64,000 nt of DNA from Sepioteuthis lessoniana (taxonomy: Eukaryota; Mollusca; Cephalopoda; Myopsida; Loliginidae). Under the pieces are notes generated by a model. It did no database searches and was not told where the DNA came from. It saw only the letters and a program-made list of their open reading frames with translations. The stretch is taken from the NCBI GenBank assembly GCA_963585895.1, contig OY757911.1, positions 56,313,809 to 56,377,808 on the forward strand, in the 5' to 3' direction. The first letter of the stretch is position 1. Each line of letters opens with the position of its first letter. Below, piece after piece: positions 12,146 through 23,879 of this stretch. Both the position numbers and the translations under genes were made by a program.

Positions 12146-12745
12146 CAGTCTCTCTCTTGCAAATACTGTTTCCTGTAAATATAACTATCTTTCCCTGACA
12201 TATCGTGGTTTGTCTTATTATTACTACTACTTTGTTCACAAACCAGAACACAACATATATCATGTATTAATATCTGATACAAATTATTCACACAGGGTTG
12301 TATGGAAGCCTCTGTGGGGAACAGCAATATGATGATGACACAGATGTTCATAGCTTGATCAAGATAGACTCATGGAATGTGATCAAATGAGGTTTCTTTT
12401 TCAACATATTATATTTGGTAGTCTGTACAGTTCTTCCATAGGTGTTGCAGTACTTGGATACTTTTGGTCACCAATTCATCAGCAGATATACTGTCAATAA
12501 ATAAAATTTTCACTCTATAAACTTTTCAGCTCACACTAATATGAATGCATGTAACTATTCATGGATTGAATTTTAACCTTAAGATTTTCATAAGTTAATG
12601 TTTGTTCCTCTTCTTCTAAATACTTGGTTCTATCAGATTTATACCCGATATTATGTTCTCGTATTTCTTTGATTTTCATTTTTGTCTAAATTTTTTTATT
12701 CTATAATGTACAATTTGTTTTACATACGTTTATGTATATATATTT
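12146..12745. other. Anonymous DNA, no gene seen
   Basis: TACTAACAG immediately follows the candidate exon (12,140-12,148) and resembles a branch-point/acceptor combination, but no open frame of note follows. Confidence 0.35.
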
Positions 12746-12866
12746 ACCAACCCCTCCATTCGTGCAGGATATGACACAAGGTCAATTTTTAAGCGGCGTT
12801 TAGCAGGTTTGAATTCAGAGTTTTCCTTCTCCAAGACTAGTTGCCCCAAAAGGCTGAAGAACATAG
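12746..12866 (-). repeat. SINE family 1, 3' half only
   Basis: Only the tail half: reverse complement of ACCAACCCCTCC...GGATATGACACAAGGTC through CCAAGACTAGTTG to GGCTGAAGAACATAG. The core and tRNA-like head are absent, as expected for 5' truncation during reverse transcription. A short TA tract abuts its 3' end (12,735-12,744). Confidence 0.85.
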
Positions 12867-13170
12867 CCATACGTTTATGTATAGATTGATGAAAATCCAT
12901 GAGTCTGATGTATTTATATTGATATTTGTATCTTTACGCATGAATGTATTTCACTATCACCACGGCTATCCACTTATCCACTCATTTAATACATTTTCTT
13001 GGTGACGTTCCAGCTCCTCTGTTTTATGTTCACACAAGACCGATAATTGAAATAATGCCTCTTCCACATTTGGCATCAATATGATACATTGTTACTTCAG
13101 TTGTTACTATCAAATTAATTCAATTAGCAATATAGGATATTAAAGATCATTATCTTGTAATTATCTTTCT

Positions 13171-13173
<3 letters not shown>

Positions 13174-13235
<62 letters not shown>
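13174..13235. repeat. (TA)n microsatellite
   Basis: About 30 TA units. Confidence 0.95.
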
Positions 13236-13238
<3 letters not shown>

Positions 13239-13350
13239 GTATGTATGTTGGTGTGTCCGAGTAGTATATCACATTATATACGTATTTCTATTGACTTCTG
13301 CATAAAATCTTAGCTTGTCTATACATTTGCTGCATATAAACTTACATGCA

Positions 13351-13371
13351 TATAAATAAATAAATAAATAA

Positions 13372-13450
<79 letters not shown>
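13351..13450. repeat. Compound (AAAT)n(TA)n(TG)n microsatellite
   Basis: Five AAAT units, a short TA bridge, about 32 TG units and a GAGAGAG end. Order TA then TG on this strand equals CA then TA on the other. Confidence 0.95.
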
Positions 13451-13451
<1 letters not shown>

Positions 13452-13929
13452 TTGTAAATCAGAATTGTTCCAGTGTTCGAAAACTAAGCAACATAACTCA
13501 AACATAATAAAATTTTTATTAAATGTAAAAGCAGAATATGTGTTGTGACATTTAACGTTAAAACTTTAAATAGCTAGAGTATAACATAGACACATTACGC
13601 GTACAATATCACTAACACCATCGTAGTGAACTAGAAATAAAATACCATGACACTGGCAATGTATGAACGTTCATCTCAGCATTTGCAAGGAGAAACTCTG
13701 TCAACGCTGTCATAGGGGACGTAGGAATGCTTCTCGTTTCACGCGCCCTAAAATCTCTTTACAGCATCTAGAGTCTTGAAATACAAGATAATAATTTCAT
13801 TGTGTAGATTGAAAAATTTCAGCTAATCATGTAAAAGAAGATGATAGATATATTATAGAAAATGCTTAACTGCATGAACAAGATTTCGTACCAAGATTTA
13901 TTATTTGCTAAACGTTATTTCTTACAATG

Positions 13930-14200
13930 AGCAAAACTCGACACAAGGTCAATTCTTGGGCACAATGCAGTTGGCTTTAATTAAGAGCTCTTTTTCTCCT
14001 GGTTGGTTGGCTTACCAGGCTTAAATGTTTTGATCTGCCCGACTATGTAATAGCCTCAGGCAGAGGATAAAGAAGGCTTCACACCTTTCCTTTTGGCATT
14101 ATCGCGAAGTAAAAATCAAATCTTCATGTCTAGCATTAGAACTCGATTCAATGATTTAATTTCCAGCGACTGTAACCGTTATGCTTAGCGCGGCTCAGTA
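13930..14200 (-). repeat. SINE family 1, diverged full-length copy
   Basis: Reverse-strand parts in order: head (CTAAGCATAACGGTTACAGT), B-box-like GAATCGAGTTCTAATGC, core (AAAAGGAAAGGTGTGAAGCC, then TTATCCTCTGCCTGAGGC), GGTAAGCCAACCAACCAGGA and the tail with GACCTTGTGTCGAGTTTTG. Heavily substituted; older than the 7.5- and 8.3-kb copies. Confidence 0.7.
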
Positions 14201-14566
14201 ATATAATAGAATAACCATTGCAATAAATAATGACGAGACTACCGAATAAAAAAATTATGGCTTATTGACAAGGACAGATGATTTGACCCGATAGCTTTTG
14301 TCTTTCAGGATTCCCCTCGTTAATTTACATTTGTAGAATATGTAACTGTGGAAATACAAGTAATTATATTGAAAATATAAAATTAAAGTAAGTATTTACT
14401 CGTGTATTTATATTGATTTTTTTATTTTCTGCGAGGATTTTAAGAAATCATAAACTTGTTATATCCATCAATCAATATGTACGCTAGTCTCTGCATTTTA
14501 CATCTTCCCAAACTTGCATGGTGTCAGGGATATCAAGCTATGCCAGGAGTCAATTTTTGGCAATTT

Positions 14567-14666
<100 letters not shown>

Positions 14667-14861
14667 ATATATCGTAAGTATGCCATCACTCTTTTCAACG
14701 AATTACCAGTCTAGATAACCATTTTATAAAAGTGACCACAGGATTTTCTGTTCTAAGAATCTCAAAGATATCTCATGTCCATATCTCTCCCACTCTTTCG
14801 TTCTATTTTTCTTCTTTACTTGCTTGTTTTTCTCTCTGTATCGTTTCTTCAATTATTATCA

Positions 14862-14893
14862 CTTTTCTTTCTTTCTTTCTTTCTTTCTTTCTT
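14862..14893. repeat. (CTTT)n short tandem repeat
   Basis: About seven CTTT units inside a pyrimidine-rich stretch (14,760-14,895). Confidence 0.9.
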
Positions 14894-14899
14894 AACTAA

Positions 14900-15890
14900 A
14901 CCAATCAATCTCATTGATCCTATGATTGATTATTCTTGTGCTTAAATTCATATGCTAATATACATATAAAGGATATGTTATGTCAATAAATACAAAAATA
15001 TATTCTAAAGTCATGCTGATATCTTAGTCGTTAAAACTGAAGAAATTCACCTTGTCCGGCTAGTAAGAGTTATACTCATAAGGTGACAATTTTTTCTCAA
15101 ACTTAATCGAAGAATTGTCGCGATAATGTGTCAATTTCTCTTCGTTTAAGCCATTAGCCATCTTTAGACTGATGCCTCCCAGGGGTGCTTGCACATGGGG
15201 TTGCGTCTAATGAGCTGCCATCAGGACAGGCAGATATGTACTTAAGGAACTACAGCTCACCATAACGGTACAATGCAATTTTACTCTTGTCCATTGAAAA
15301 TATACCATAGCTATCATTGTCTGCACAGAATAATGTTGGAGTCGACATTACTATGATTAGTTATCATTGCAGAAGCATTATAGTGATTTGTAGAAATATA
15401 TATTTTAGATGGAATTTAGATGAGCGGCCATAACTGGACATATCGAGAGTCTGTAAAGTTAGTTTTTAACATCAATGTTTTTTTTCTTTGAAAGTATATA
15501 TTAAAACTTGTAATACGTAAATCATAAGCAAGTGGGTGCGAATATTTTTGAGTAATGAATAAATCGTGAGTTTAAATAAAAAGGTAAGAGGTTTTAAATT
15601 TAAGTCTATCACAGTTGTTGAGGCTTAAGACTTTTAAAATTTTCTCATATGAATAATGTTGCTTACATAACGTCGAGTAAGTTGCTGTTGAGAATGTTCG
15701 ATATTATATTCGGTATTTTGTTCTAAAATTAATTTTAAGTGCAAGAATTAATTCGACTAATTTTATAAAATATCATGTCCGATTATGGCAAAGAAATGTT
15801 TCCGATTACTTTCTTTTATCTTCGCAGAAAATGGAAAAGACGACTTAAAGTCAGATCCTGGATTGAGCTCTTAGCATTCTCTTTCATGCT
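14900..15890. other. Anonymous DNA, no gene seen
   Basis: A somewhat GC-richer pocket at 15,165-15,235 (GATGCCTCCCAGGGGTGCTT and following) has no open frame or recognised motif. Confidence 0.35.
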
Positions 15891-15894
15891 AATA

Positions 15895-16096
15895 CTCACT
15901 GGAAGAGGCAATGGCTCTTCTCTTCCCCCTCCCATCTATGTATAACTAATTAAGCAGACTAGGATCTTAAGCCTCGGTAAGATAAGCATTATTGGAGTAG
16001 AAAAACTCTGTTCAAACCGGCTTTACTCCATATGAAAAAACAACAACAACAAAAAACTGTGTCGCATCGTGCTCGTTGCAGAAGAGTTGCGTAAAT
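15895..16096 (+). repeat. SINE family 1, diverged 3' half
   Basis: Plus-strand family-1 parts: CTTAAGCCTCGGTAAGATAAG, GTAGAAAAACTCTGTTCAAACC, then TGTGTCGCATCGTGCTCGTTG...GAGTTGCGTAAATACA, the counterpart of the GTGTCATATCCTGCTCGAGCGGAGGGGTTGGTAAATA tail. A CAACAACAAC insertion lies at 16,041-16,052. Confidence 0.6.
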
Positions 16097-16099
16097 ACA

Positions 16100-17480
16100 A
16101 AATTTTTTAAAAATTCATATGCTGATAAAAAATCATAATTTATATCCAAGCTAAAAATAGTTTTAGATTGTAGAGAGGAAAATATAATTCTGAGGAAGTT
16201 ATGAGATTAAAAAAAAACAGGTTTTTTGTAAATAGCTTCTTTGTATTATTGAAATTAGCAAATCAGTTATTTTAGTGCTTCAAAAGCATTTATCCTTCTT
16301 TTTATTAAAAAAAATGCATAAGGAAAATTACTTTAGTTAGAATTCCTGCTTTTATGACTGTTGAATGGTATATTAGAAGGAACAAAAAAAATCATTTTAG
16401 TTATTTTTACTGTACATGGTTGCATATGGGTAATTTTCTGAAATCTTCTATGTTCTCCAAAATTCCGAACAATTAAGACGACAATGTTTTTTGTAGAGAC
16501 TTGTTATCGGGAAACGTATTTTAGACAAACTGCTACTTTTGAATAATTTCCGATGGTTGAATGAAGATCAGAATCATGTTATTTTTCAAGTGATAACTCT
16601 CTTTTGTTCGAAACTTTCTAATATCATCAGAAATGAAAATTAAGAAACAAAATTCCCTGCTTGGATACAGATACAGAATTTTGCAGTTAGAATAGTTATA
16701 GAAATCCTCAATTACAAACATATTGTATTATCGATGGCGCCACTCACGGTTTATTTTTGTGACTAGTTTCATACATAAACATGAATAAACAGTATTTAAT
16801 TCAAAATTATCTGGGCATGTTGTTTACAATGCTTTTTTGAGAATTCTTTTTTCTTTTTAATAGCTTTTGTGATGGTGTATATTTTAACATTATTCTTTCC
16901 GATTGCTTTTCAGGTATGCTAAACGCTTAAACAAATTATAACGTTTACTCTGTGCATCTGTGGTCGAAACTGATCTTAGGGCTTGAAATCCAATACATTT
17001 GAGAAATATGAGAATATCACAGGAGTTGTATATGACAGAAGAATCATGGTAAATAGGTAGACAATACATATCGTGATAGATAGACAGACGTACAAATTCA
17101 TCTTGGTGAAGAGGTGGCCTAAAGTGGGTCAGGTGCAGTTTAGGCCAGACTAGCAGTCAGAGGTAGAGGTATTTGTCATTTATCACGCCCGCCGAGGAGT
17201 CTTTTGGTCAGCATTTGATTAATGCGTACAAAACGAAACTTGACAACGTCTCGCACCCAACTGTCTACTGCAAAATTCATTCCACTATTTTTTTTTATTT
17301 CTCTTTCTGAGTCTGTCTGCAGATTGCAGTCACTTGAACTCAGATTTTGTTTTGGACAATGTTCTGCTTTCGGTTCACTTCCTATTTTTTATACAAAGGT
17401 CCCAAAGTCAAGGACTCAAAAAGGACATTACATCTGGAGAATGGAATAAAACTGTCTAAAAGGGAGATGGGGGACAAGAT
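16100..17480. other. Anonymous DNA, no gene seen
   Basis: AT-rich up to about 17,090, then slightly GC-richer (17,090-17,480) without a supported frame. The overlapping open frames at 17,222-17,616 have no recognisable product. Confidence 0.35.
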
Positions 17481-17489
17481 GGCAACCAA

Positions 17490-17785
17490 TTATTATGCTA
17501 ATCTGCAATTAAACAGAGAGGCTCCTGTAAATCAAATTTTGTGTATCAACATAAATTTCACGTTGTTCAGGCATGTCCTCCGTTGTAACTTCTATCGGGC
17601 GAAAAATGTCCATTAACTGAATCCACCACATCAGGCATGCTCGCCATTTGGAACCTGCCTGACCTGACTTCATTCGGAATACTATTTTGACCTTTTTCAA
17701 TCAATGCGGCCAATTTGTGAGCATTTTTGACTAATACATTCTTCTTGGTACACATCGCACATTGTTCATAAGATTTCACATAGAT
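17490..17785 (-). other. Unclassified decayed coding stretch (transposon-like)
   Basis: On the minus strand, one frame reads ...NAHKLAALIEKGQNSIPNE, and a one-base-shifted frame then reads MDIFRPIEVTTEDMPEQRE...VDTQN. Together they look like one ancestral protein with a frameshift near 17,640-17,680. No family recognised. Both a transposon protein relic and a processed pseudogene are possible. Confidence 0.3.
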
Positions 17786-17789
17786 TGCA

Positions 17790-18615
17790 TTTCTAATTTA
17801 CTATTTAATCTAATGAGAGATCACTGTTGAAGCTTTGAACTCTCTGTATGATTCGCCACCATTCAAAATAGCCTAATAACAAATATTTTTTGAGATTAAA
17901 ATAATGTTTGACTTAAACTTATTCCAAACAATGCAAAGTATACATTCATGGAAAAAAATCTAGAAAAAAATGTTTTTTTTCGGAAAAATCCCTATTTTTA
18001 TCATATTGATCGCTTTCCGACATTCATTTATGATAGTAAGTAGGACAAATGAGAATTCATACGCAATTTCGTGGCGCTATTTTAAAATTTTCCTTTATAT
18101 CATTTTCACTTTAGCGACATTCCGTTTTTACCGGTCTTACTTTTAAAAATCCATTCTTTTATTCTCATTTGATTGTATTTCAAGACTAAATTAGAATAAT
18201 TTTCTCGTTTTATCATATTTAAATTAATTTCAGATATGACAACTGTATATTTAACAATCAACTCACAAACATTTTCTGAGATTTTATATCCGTGTGTGCT
18301 GATTCATTTCTGGTTCATGTTCCCGATTACAATATCTGTTAACAAATACTTTTCATCTTACATTATGTAACAAAACAAATATCACCACGTTTTTATGTGT
18401 GTGTTGAGTTGTAAAAATTCCCACATTTTATATTATGAAACAAAAAGAGTATCATGTTCTGTTATGTAAGTTAGTTCAATAATCTTAGTCATCCGTCCAC
18501 CACGAAAGTATTTTTAGACAAGGCTATATGGATTTCATTGTCCTTGATGGGAAATTTTTTAATGTATATGAAATTCCTTTATTTCTACATTTCAGCTTTT
18601 CATTGTGAACTGAAG
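17790..18615. other. Anonymous AT-rich DNA, no gene seen
   Basis: No open frame or recognised repeat. Confidence 0.4.
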
Positions 18616-18617
18616 GT

Positions 18618-18690
18618 GACTGGTTTGGTTTGGTTTAGTTTTGTTTTATGGCATATCAACTAATGTTGGTTATTTAATGCTAAATCGGGT
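18618..18690 (-). repeat. SINE family 2, 3' end fragment
   Basis: Reverse complement of the family-2 tail: TGGTTTGGTTTAG, TTATGGCATATCAACTAATG and TTATTTAATGCTAAA correspond to CATTAAACAAAGAAACCAA and the CATTAAATAACCTTCAAATG of well-preserved copies. Confidence 0.65.
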
Positions 18691-18719
18691 TGTTTCACAT
18701 ATATTAGATATATGATTTG

Positions 18720-18950
18720 TAAACATTTTTAGATAAACACAGTTAATTGATTAAACAGTTCTATTTCTAATAGTTCCGTTTAACATTAATCACTAAAGTT
18801 AAATGGTTCCAAGTATTGTTACGTATCACAAACAATTAAACACACAGTTCAAATAGTTCAATTTCTAACAATTCAATTTAGCATTGATAATTTGTTTGCA
18901 TTCAGTTTAAATATCAAACAGATCTTTTCGACCCATAGATACAACCCTTT
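18720..18950. repeat. Degenerate pair of related segments
   Basis: Two stretches resemble each other: AACAGTTCTATTTCTAATAG...TTTAACATTAATCAC (18,755-18,795) and CACAGTTCAAATAGTTCAATTTC...TTTAGCATTGATAAT (18,841-18,893). A stretch at 28,540-28,590 resembles the reverse complement of the second. Unclassified. Confidence 0.35.
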
Positions 18951-19159
18951 CAGGTGCTACTACACCGGGCTAGAATGGACTTGGGGACAGTGGCAATGAT
19001 TTTACTCCGCATTCCTCAAAGCTCCATCGAGCCTCACCATCAGATTGTTTAGTGTGATTTCCGGGAAACTTGCTAGGGAAATTTTACCCCTCTGTAGTGA
19101 TACAATCGGTGTATTTCTACAGTTCCAGCCGACTGAGCAGTGAAAATGACTGTAATATT

Positions 19160-19735
19160 GAAGTATATTTAACTCTTTGACTAGAAACAGACAGGGGTGT
19201 CGAAAAAATTACAAGACTATCACACAAGTAATGATTTGTAATCTTTTTAAAAATCCAACTGAACGTAAATCTCAATTCTCAGGGATTTTTTTAAATATTC
19301 CTAATGAACTAAACAGTACTGTGGTCTGGATGGTCTCAATCATTCCTTGGATATCCAGTCACTTTTTCCTTACCTGTTGGGATTGATATAGGAGGTCCAG
19401 TTATGATTCTTATTACGGTCACCTTCACGTTTCTTTTTTCAATCCTGTCAGATGACAGGTTCAAATTATTTTTGTTTATTTTGATTATAACATATCAGTT
19501 TTAGGGGAAAGGTTTTAATCTCAAATACGAGAGAATTCATTTTCGGAGACAACTTCTGGTTTGTGTATTTACTATGGTCTATACGGTTGAAGTTCAGTTT
19601 CTTGGAAAACATAATTCCTACCCAACTGTGCTTGTTCTTGTACCGTATATGTGCCAGTTTGCTGCGTTCACAGAGACTCTTTCATGTCTCACCCCCATTG
19701 CCTCTATTTATTGTTCTCTAACATATTATGTATTC
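19160..19735 (-). mobile_element. LINE family B, 3' portion, copy I (decayed)
   Basis: The reverse strand gives KLAHIRYKNKHSWVG, KKLNFNRIDHSKY and later degraded counterparts of the VIGALGTVTKGL region. This is the post-RT C-terminal domain of family B, seen more clearly at 21,340-22,870 and 23,180-23,875. A phrase near 19,320-19,345 (CTGGATGGTCTCA) recurs at 20,411, in the 3' end of copy II. Full of stops. Confidence 0.6.
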
Positions 19736-20135
19736 TAGCATTCACATTTTAGATGGTTTTAATTTAGGTTGCTAGTTATTTTTTTCTTTTTAAGATTGCT
19801 CTGCCTTGTCATTTATAGGTAAACCTTTTCTCAATTTCCATAGATTTCTTCTTTATCCTAGTTTTTAGATATTTGATATTCGATGGTTTTATACTGGATT
19901 GCTGGTAACAATGATACATTTGCTCTGTTAAGGTTTCCTCTGCGTTGCCATTAATAGGTAAACCCTTCTGCAATTTCCAGGATTTGCTTTTTATTCTAGT
20001 TTTCACATAGTTGATATCAGATGATTTTATCCTGGGTTGCTAGTGAGAACGGTGCAGTTTCTCTTTTTAGGTTTCCTTTGCATTTCTATTTATGAGTATC
20101 CCTTTTCACAATTTCCCTTTGTTTATATATTTGAA
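19735..20135. repeat. Degenerate tandem repeat, unit about 138 bp, about three units
   Basis: The phrase AGGTAAACC...CAATTTCC recurs at 19,818, 19,955 and (as GAGTATCCC) 20,093, a spacing of 137-138 bp. The phrase CTAG...GAT(G)GTTTTA...TTGCTGG/AGT recurs at 19,735, 19,858 and 19,996. A 138-bp unit equals 46 codons, so the frame of the surrounding LINE is kept. On the minus strand a 65-codon frame (19,809-20,006) spans about one and a half units and contains the repeated words KTRIKxKSxxxxKxxTYK/GLPI. Confidence 0.75.
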
Positions 20136-20399
20136 GTATTCATATAGTTGTCTTTTTTTGCATTTTCCTGTTTTTTATATATTACCTAAGTTCCTGTTTG
20201 TCTTTGGGTTTTTCTTGCTGTTGCAATTGTTCAGGATTCTTGGAATGTGTATCTATTTTCTATTTCTTGAGCAATTATTATATTCACTCTATACGGGTTT
20301 TTCTCTCCATTTGAGACAGAGTTTTTTTCCTAAATTCTGCGGGAAAACAAGTCTCATAAGGTCTCCAGGATTCTTCTGAGTAATCTAGCATATCTTAAC

Positions 20400-20625
20400 A
20401 GTTATCTCTTCTGGATGGTCTCAGTTATTTCTCTGGGTTCCGATTCCGCATTTTTTTCCCAGCAGTTTGGGGGCCTTACAAAGGCACCAATTACAAATGT
20501 TATCACTGTCATTTTTCATGACTTTCAGATTCTTCAATTCTCTGGCAAGATCCAATTGTCTGTTTATATATTTTACTTAATTTTCTTTTCATTCAGTGAT
20601 CCGCTGTAGTGGCAACATTAACTAG
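20400..20625 (-). mobile_element. LINE family B, extreme 3' coding part, copy II
   Basis: The reverse strand gives RQLDLARELKNLKVMK and then ICNWCLCKAPKLLG, the counterpart of DLARELKKLWNMK...VIGALGTVTKGL in better copies. It is probably the continuation of the element at 21,340-22,870, separated by the SINEs at 20,775 and 21,122. Confidence 0.65.
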
Positions 20626-20774
20626 AAAGAAAGTTGGTTTATTTTCATTTATTAACATTAGGTTTGATCTTCTGGTCGGTATTAACTGATAGATTTGAAT
20701 CCCAAACCGTAGTTGAATTTAAAATTCTCATTTTCTTGGGGAAGTCTTCTTCGCGAAATGGATTAAGTATTGAA

Positions 20775-20967
20775 CTGCAGCCTCGAAGTAAGCGAATTAG
20801 AACTACAGTTGCGCTATTACGTTTACTTTCAAGTTAACACTCTTGGAAAAGGTAAGAACCATTAATTATGGGCTAAAAAGTTGCAAAACTATTCTTCTTC
20901 AAGAATGGTTTTGGCATCAAACAACTCATGAAGTTTAATATGTTATTAAACAAAGAAACCAACGCAA
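20775..20967 (+). repeat. SINE family 2, 5'-truncated copy
   Basis: Starts in the head (GAATTAGAACTACAGTTGCG), then CTATTACGTTTACTTTCAAG, CTCTTGGAAAAGGTAAGAACC and ATTATGGGCTAAAAAG (core). It ends TTGGCATCAAACAACTC and CATTAAACAAAGAAACCAA-type sequence. Inserted in LINE family B, together with the next copy. Confidence 0.8.
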
Positions 20968-21121
20968 CTAAATCATCTTCAAGGAGAGATTCTTCCTTGC
21001 TTATGAACTGATATTAAACTCTTGCAAATTTCATAGGCTTTAACTTTTCCCACACACTTGTGCATAGTTTTGTATTCTTTTTGTGCTAGTTTGATACTTA
21101 CGGTTATTTTATCTCAAAATC

Positions 21122-21335
21122 CCAGAGCGGAATCGTAGTACGCGAGTTCGAACTCCAGTCGAACTATTACGTTCACTTTCGGGCAAATACCCTTGGGAAA
21201 GGTATGAACCCCCTAATCCTCCCAGCTATGGGTTAAATAGTACCAGTACTGTTCTTCTAGGAGAATGGCTTTGGCATTAAATAACCTAAAAAGAGTTGAT
21301 ATGCCATTAAACAAAGAAACCAAACCAATCAAAAA
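21122..21335 (+). repeat. SINE family 2, well preserved
   Basis: GCGAGTTCGAACTCCAGTCG (B-box-like GTTCGAACTCC), CTATTACGTTCACTTTCGGG, core CCCTTGGGAAAGGTATGAAC and CCCAGCTATGGGTTAAATAG. Then TAGGAGAATGGCTTTGGCAT, TTGATATGCCATTAAACAAA and GAAACCAAACCAATC. This is the reference copy of family 2 in this window. It interrupts LINE family B copy II. Confidence 0.92.
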
Positions 21336-21339
21336 CCCA

Positions 21340-22870
21340 GACGCGTTTGTGCATCTCATTTTCCAGGACATATTCTGGGTTGTGCATATACCATTTGTTC
21401 GTATGGTCAAATTTCAATTTTTTGTCCAATTCGCAGTGCATCAACTTGCTTATACTTGTTGTGTCTAGTCTTATACTCTTTCTTAGCTAGTTTGCTGCAT
21501 TCGCTTATTATGTTATTGATTGTTTCGTCTATATCACCACATAATCTACATCTGCTATTTTGTTCCATCTTTAATGTTCTTGTTTTGATATAGGTGGTCC
21601 GGCTGGATTTTTTATGCTGCTATAAGAAGAGGTTCAGTTTCTCTCTCAAGATACCCCTTTCATAACTACGTCCAAGTTTTCTCTTTTAGGATATCACTTG
21701 TTTTGTGCTTAAAATAGCTTTAAAGTTGATTTTCTTCCCATTTTTGTTTCCTAGTAATTTTTTTTTTGTTTTTTTGCGTGCTTTCCCTGTTGTTTCTAGT
21801 GGTTGTAATAAGTCTTCTTCCACGTATTTCTATGCAGTCTTTGAGTCATTGTATCGATGTATCAATGCTATTTTCAGTGCTGGCAAGACCTCTTCATTCT
21901 TCTTTCCCTGATATTTATAGTCTGTCGACTTCACCTCCGGGCTGTAAGTCCTTATGCATCGTCATTAGTTTTCTTTGGTCCATTTTTTGAAATATTTTGG
22001 TTTACGTCAACAATGGTCACGAATATCTTACTTGGAGGACAGCCCTGGTATTTACCCCTTTTATAAAGGTCCTTCTATTTTTCCTGATTTGGAAGTTCCT
22101 TTTCCTTCAGTTATGAGTCGTTTCCCGCTTTTCATTATTAGCGTGGCGTAGTTTTCATGCCAAATTCTACTCCAGTGTATTGACTATATTCTAACGGCCT
22201 GCATTAGGTTTTCCAATTCTTTTTTGTTTTTTGTCAAGAGTTTGATGTTATCCACTTACATTCGTTGATTGATCTTTTCTTACGATTTACTTACTTTACA
22301 ACTGAATGTGTATTTTCTGAGCATGTTGTTGAGTGGCATAATCGCTATTACATATAATAATGATGACAGTGCATTCCCCCGGAATATACCTCTCTAGATA
22401 ATTGCCTCTGCTAAGATTCTTCCTCCGGCTGTCAATTCTGTTCTCCAGATTCCCATGTTTTTTTTTTTTCAATATAGTTTTTGATTTTTTCTGATATCCT
22501 ATACATTTTGAGATATTTTATAATCTAGCTTTGCTTGAACATATAATCTGCCTTTTTGTAGTCAGTCCACGTCATACCTAGATTGTTTCGTCTCGTCTTG
22601 ATCTCATTGAGGATGAGTTGATCAATGTATAGTAAATATCCTATGCTCCTGGTTCACTTGAGGCATTCTTTCTGTTCCTCGTGTAAGAGTCCGCGGCTTG
22701 TCAACGAATTAAAAAGCTCCTCTCATAATTGTGTCGTTATTATTTTCCACATAATAGGTAGGAACGTTATGGGTCTATTGTTGCTTGGGACGGTTCCTTT
22801 GAGGAGGAATTTCAGCGTTAATATTTTCTTTCGTTTGTTTATCCATTCAGGTACGTCATCTTCATCCTGA
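21340..22870 (-). mobile_element. LINE family B reverse transcriptase, copy II (pseudo)
   Basis: Read from 22,870 downward on the minus strand: WINKRKKILTLKFLLKGTVPSNNRPITFLPIMWK (22,765-22,865 region, split here into its two recognisable halves), then LTSRGLLHEEQKECLK, RSIGYLLYIDQLIL and GMTWTDYKKADYM (RT motif A region). Next come IMPLNNMLRKYTFSC, a damaged catalytic box (stop plus VDNIKLLTKNKKELE instead of a MDD motif), and LMTMHKDLQPGGEVDRL. The end is ETEPLLIAA and LKFDHTNKWYMHNPE. The order is that of a single-ORF non-LTR retrotransposon of the R2-like type. The active-site aspartates are lost and frameshifts are common, so it is not mobile. Confidence 0.8.
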
Positions 22871-22952
22871 TTGCTAGTCTGTCATGGATAGAAGTGAAAT
22901 TTTGAACTAGAATACATGTATGCCATCATATCGAGATGTCTTCCAATTTGAT

Positions 22953-22954
<2 letters not shown>

Positions 22955-23030
<76 letters not shown>
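22955..23030. repeat. (TG)n microsatellite
   Basis: About 38 TG units, between two LINE family B copies. Confidence 0.95.
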
Positions 23031-23032
<2 letters not shown>

Positions 23033-23179
23033 CCAATGTGTATTTTCTTTGGTCTTTCTACGAGTCCTTCTGTTTCTTTTCTTATGTGGCTCATCTATTC
23101 GGGTTTTCTGTTATGTTCTCTTCGTTGCCATATTTTGTTCTATTATTATTATTATTTACTCCTTCGGTTTTTCACATCA

Positions 23180-23875
23180 ACGTGAGCAGATACGTTTGAG
23201 TTACAGCATGTCCCCTCAAGTCTTCAAGACTCTTCTCTATTCTGGCCGATCTCAATAATGCAGTAGATTGTATGGTCTCCACTTGTCCTTTTATTTCCGA
23301 GTCCTTTTATTAATCCTTTGGTGACGGTACCGAGAGCACCAATTACAAAGGTTATAATTGCTACTTCCATGTTCCTCAGTTTCTTCGATTCTCTAGCAAA
23401 GTTGGAGTATTTTTGTCTCTCTCTTTCAGTTTTACTCTGTGATCAGCCGGGATTGCAAAGTCCGATATTCGGCTTGTTCTCTTTTTTGTTGATTATTAAA
23501 ATGTTCGGTCGTCTAACTGAGATTAGGTCAAAATCCCATAGGAATTTCCGAGTGTCATTTTCCAGGACAGATTCTAGGTTGCACATATGCCATTTCTTCG
23601 TATGGTCAAATACAAATTTCTTGTGCAATTCCCCGGGCATCACTTTTCCCATCCAGTTGTGTCTAGTCTTATACACTTTCTGTACTAATTTGCGGCATTA
23701 GCTGATTATGTTATACATGTTTTCGTCCCTATCACCACATAAACTGCATATGCGTTTCTTTAGCGTCTTGTCTAGTCTTGCATTGATATGATCGGTTCTT
23801 ATAGCATTGTTTTGTGTTGCTATTAAGAGAGATTCAGTTTCTCTCTTAAGCTTTTCCTAAAGGGTTTGAAAGGAT
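23180..23875 (-). mobile_element. LINE family B, C-terminal part, copy III
   Basis: The reverse strand gives KRETESLLIATQNNAIRTDH, a C..C motif (RICSLCGDRDENM), YKTRHNWMGKVMPGE, FVFDHTKKWHMCNLESVLEN, FLWDFDLISVRRPNILIINK and, after a frameshift, ITFVIGALGTVTKGL. The 77-codon open frame at 23,443-23,676 is the longest intact piece. It begins downstream of the RT domain, so it is 5' truncated. Confidence 0.85.
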
Positions 23876-23879
23876 TTTT

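Noticed and set aside
17222-17616. Two overlapping plus-strand frames as a gene
   Set aside because: No recognisable motif; the minus strand of part of the same region looks more like decayed transposon coding.
19809-20006. Lys-rich repeat protein gene
   Set aside because: The frame lies in a degenerate tandem repeat within LINE sequence, with stops in neighbouring units.
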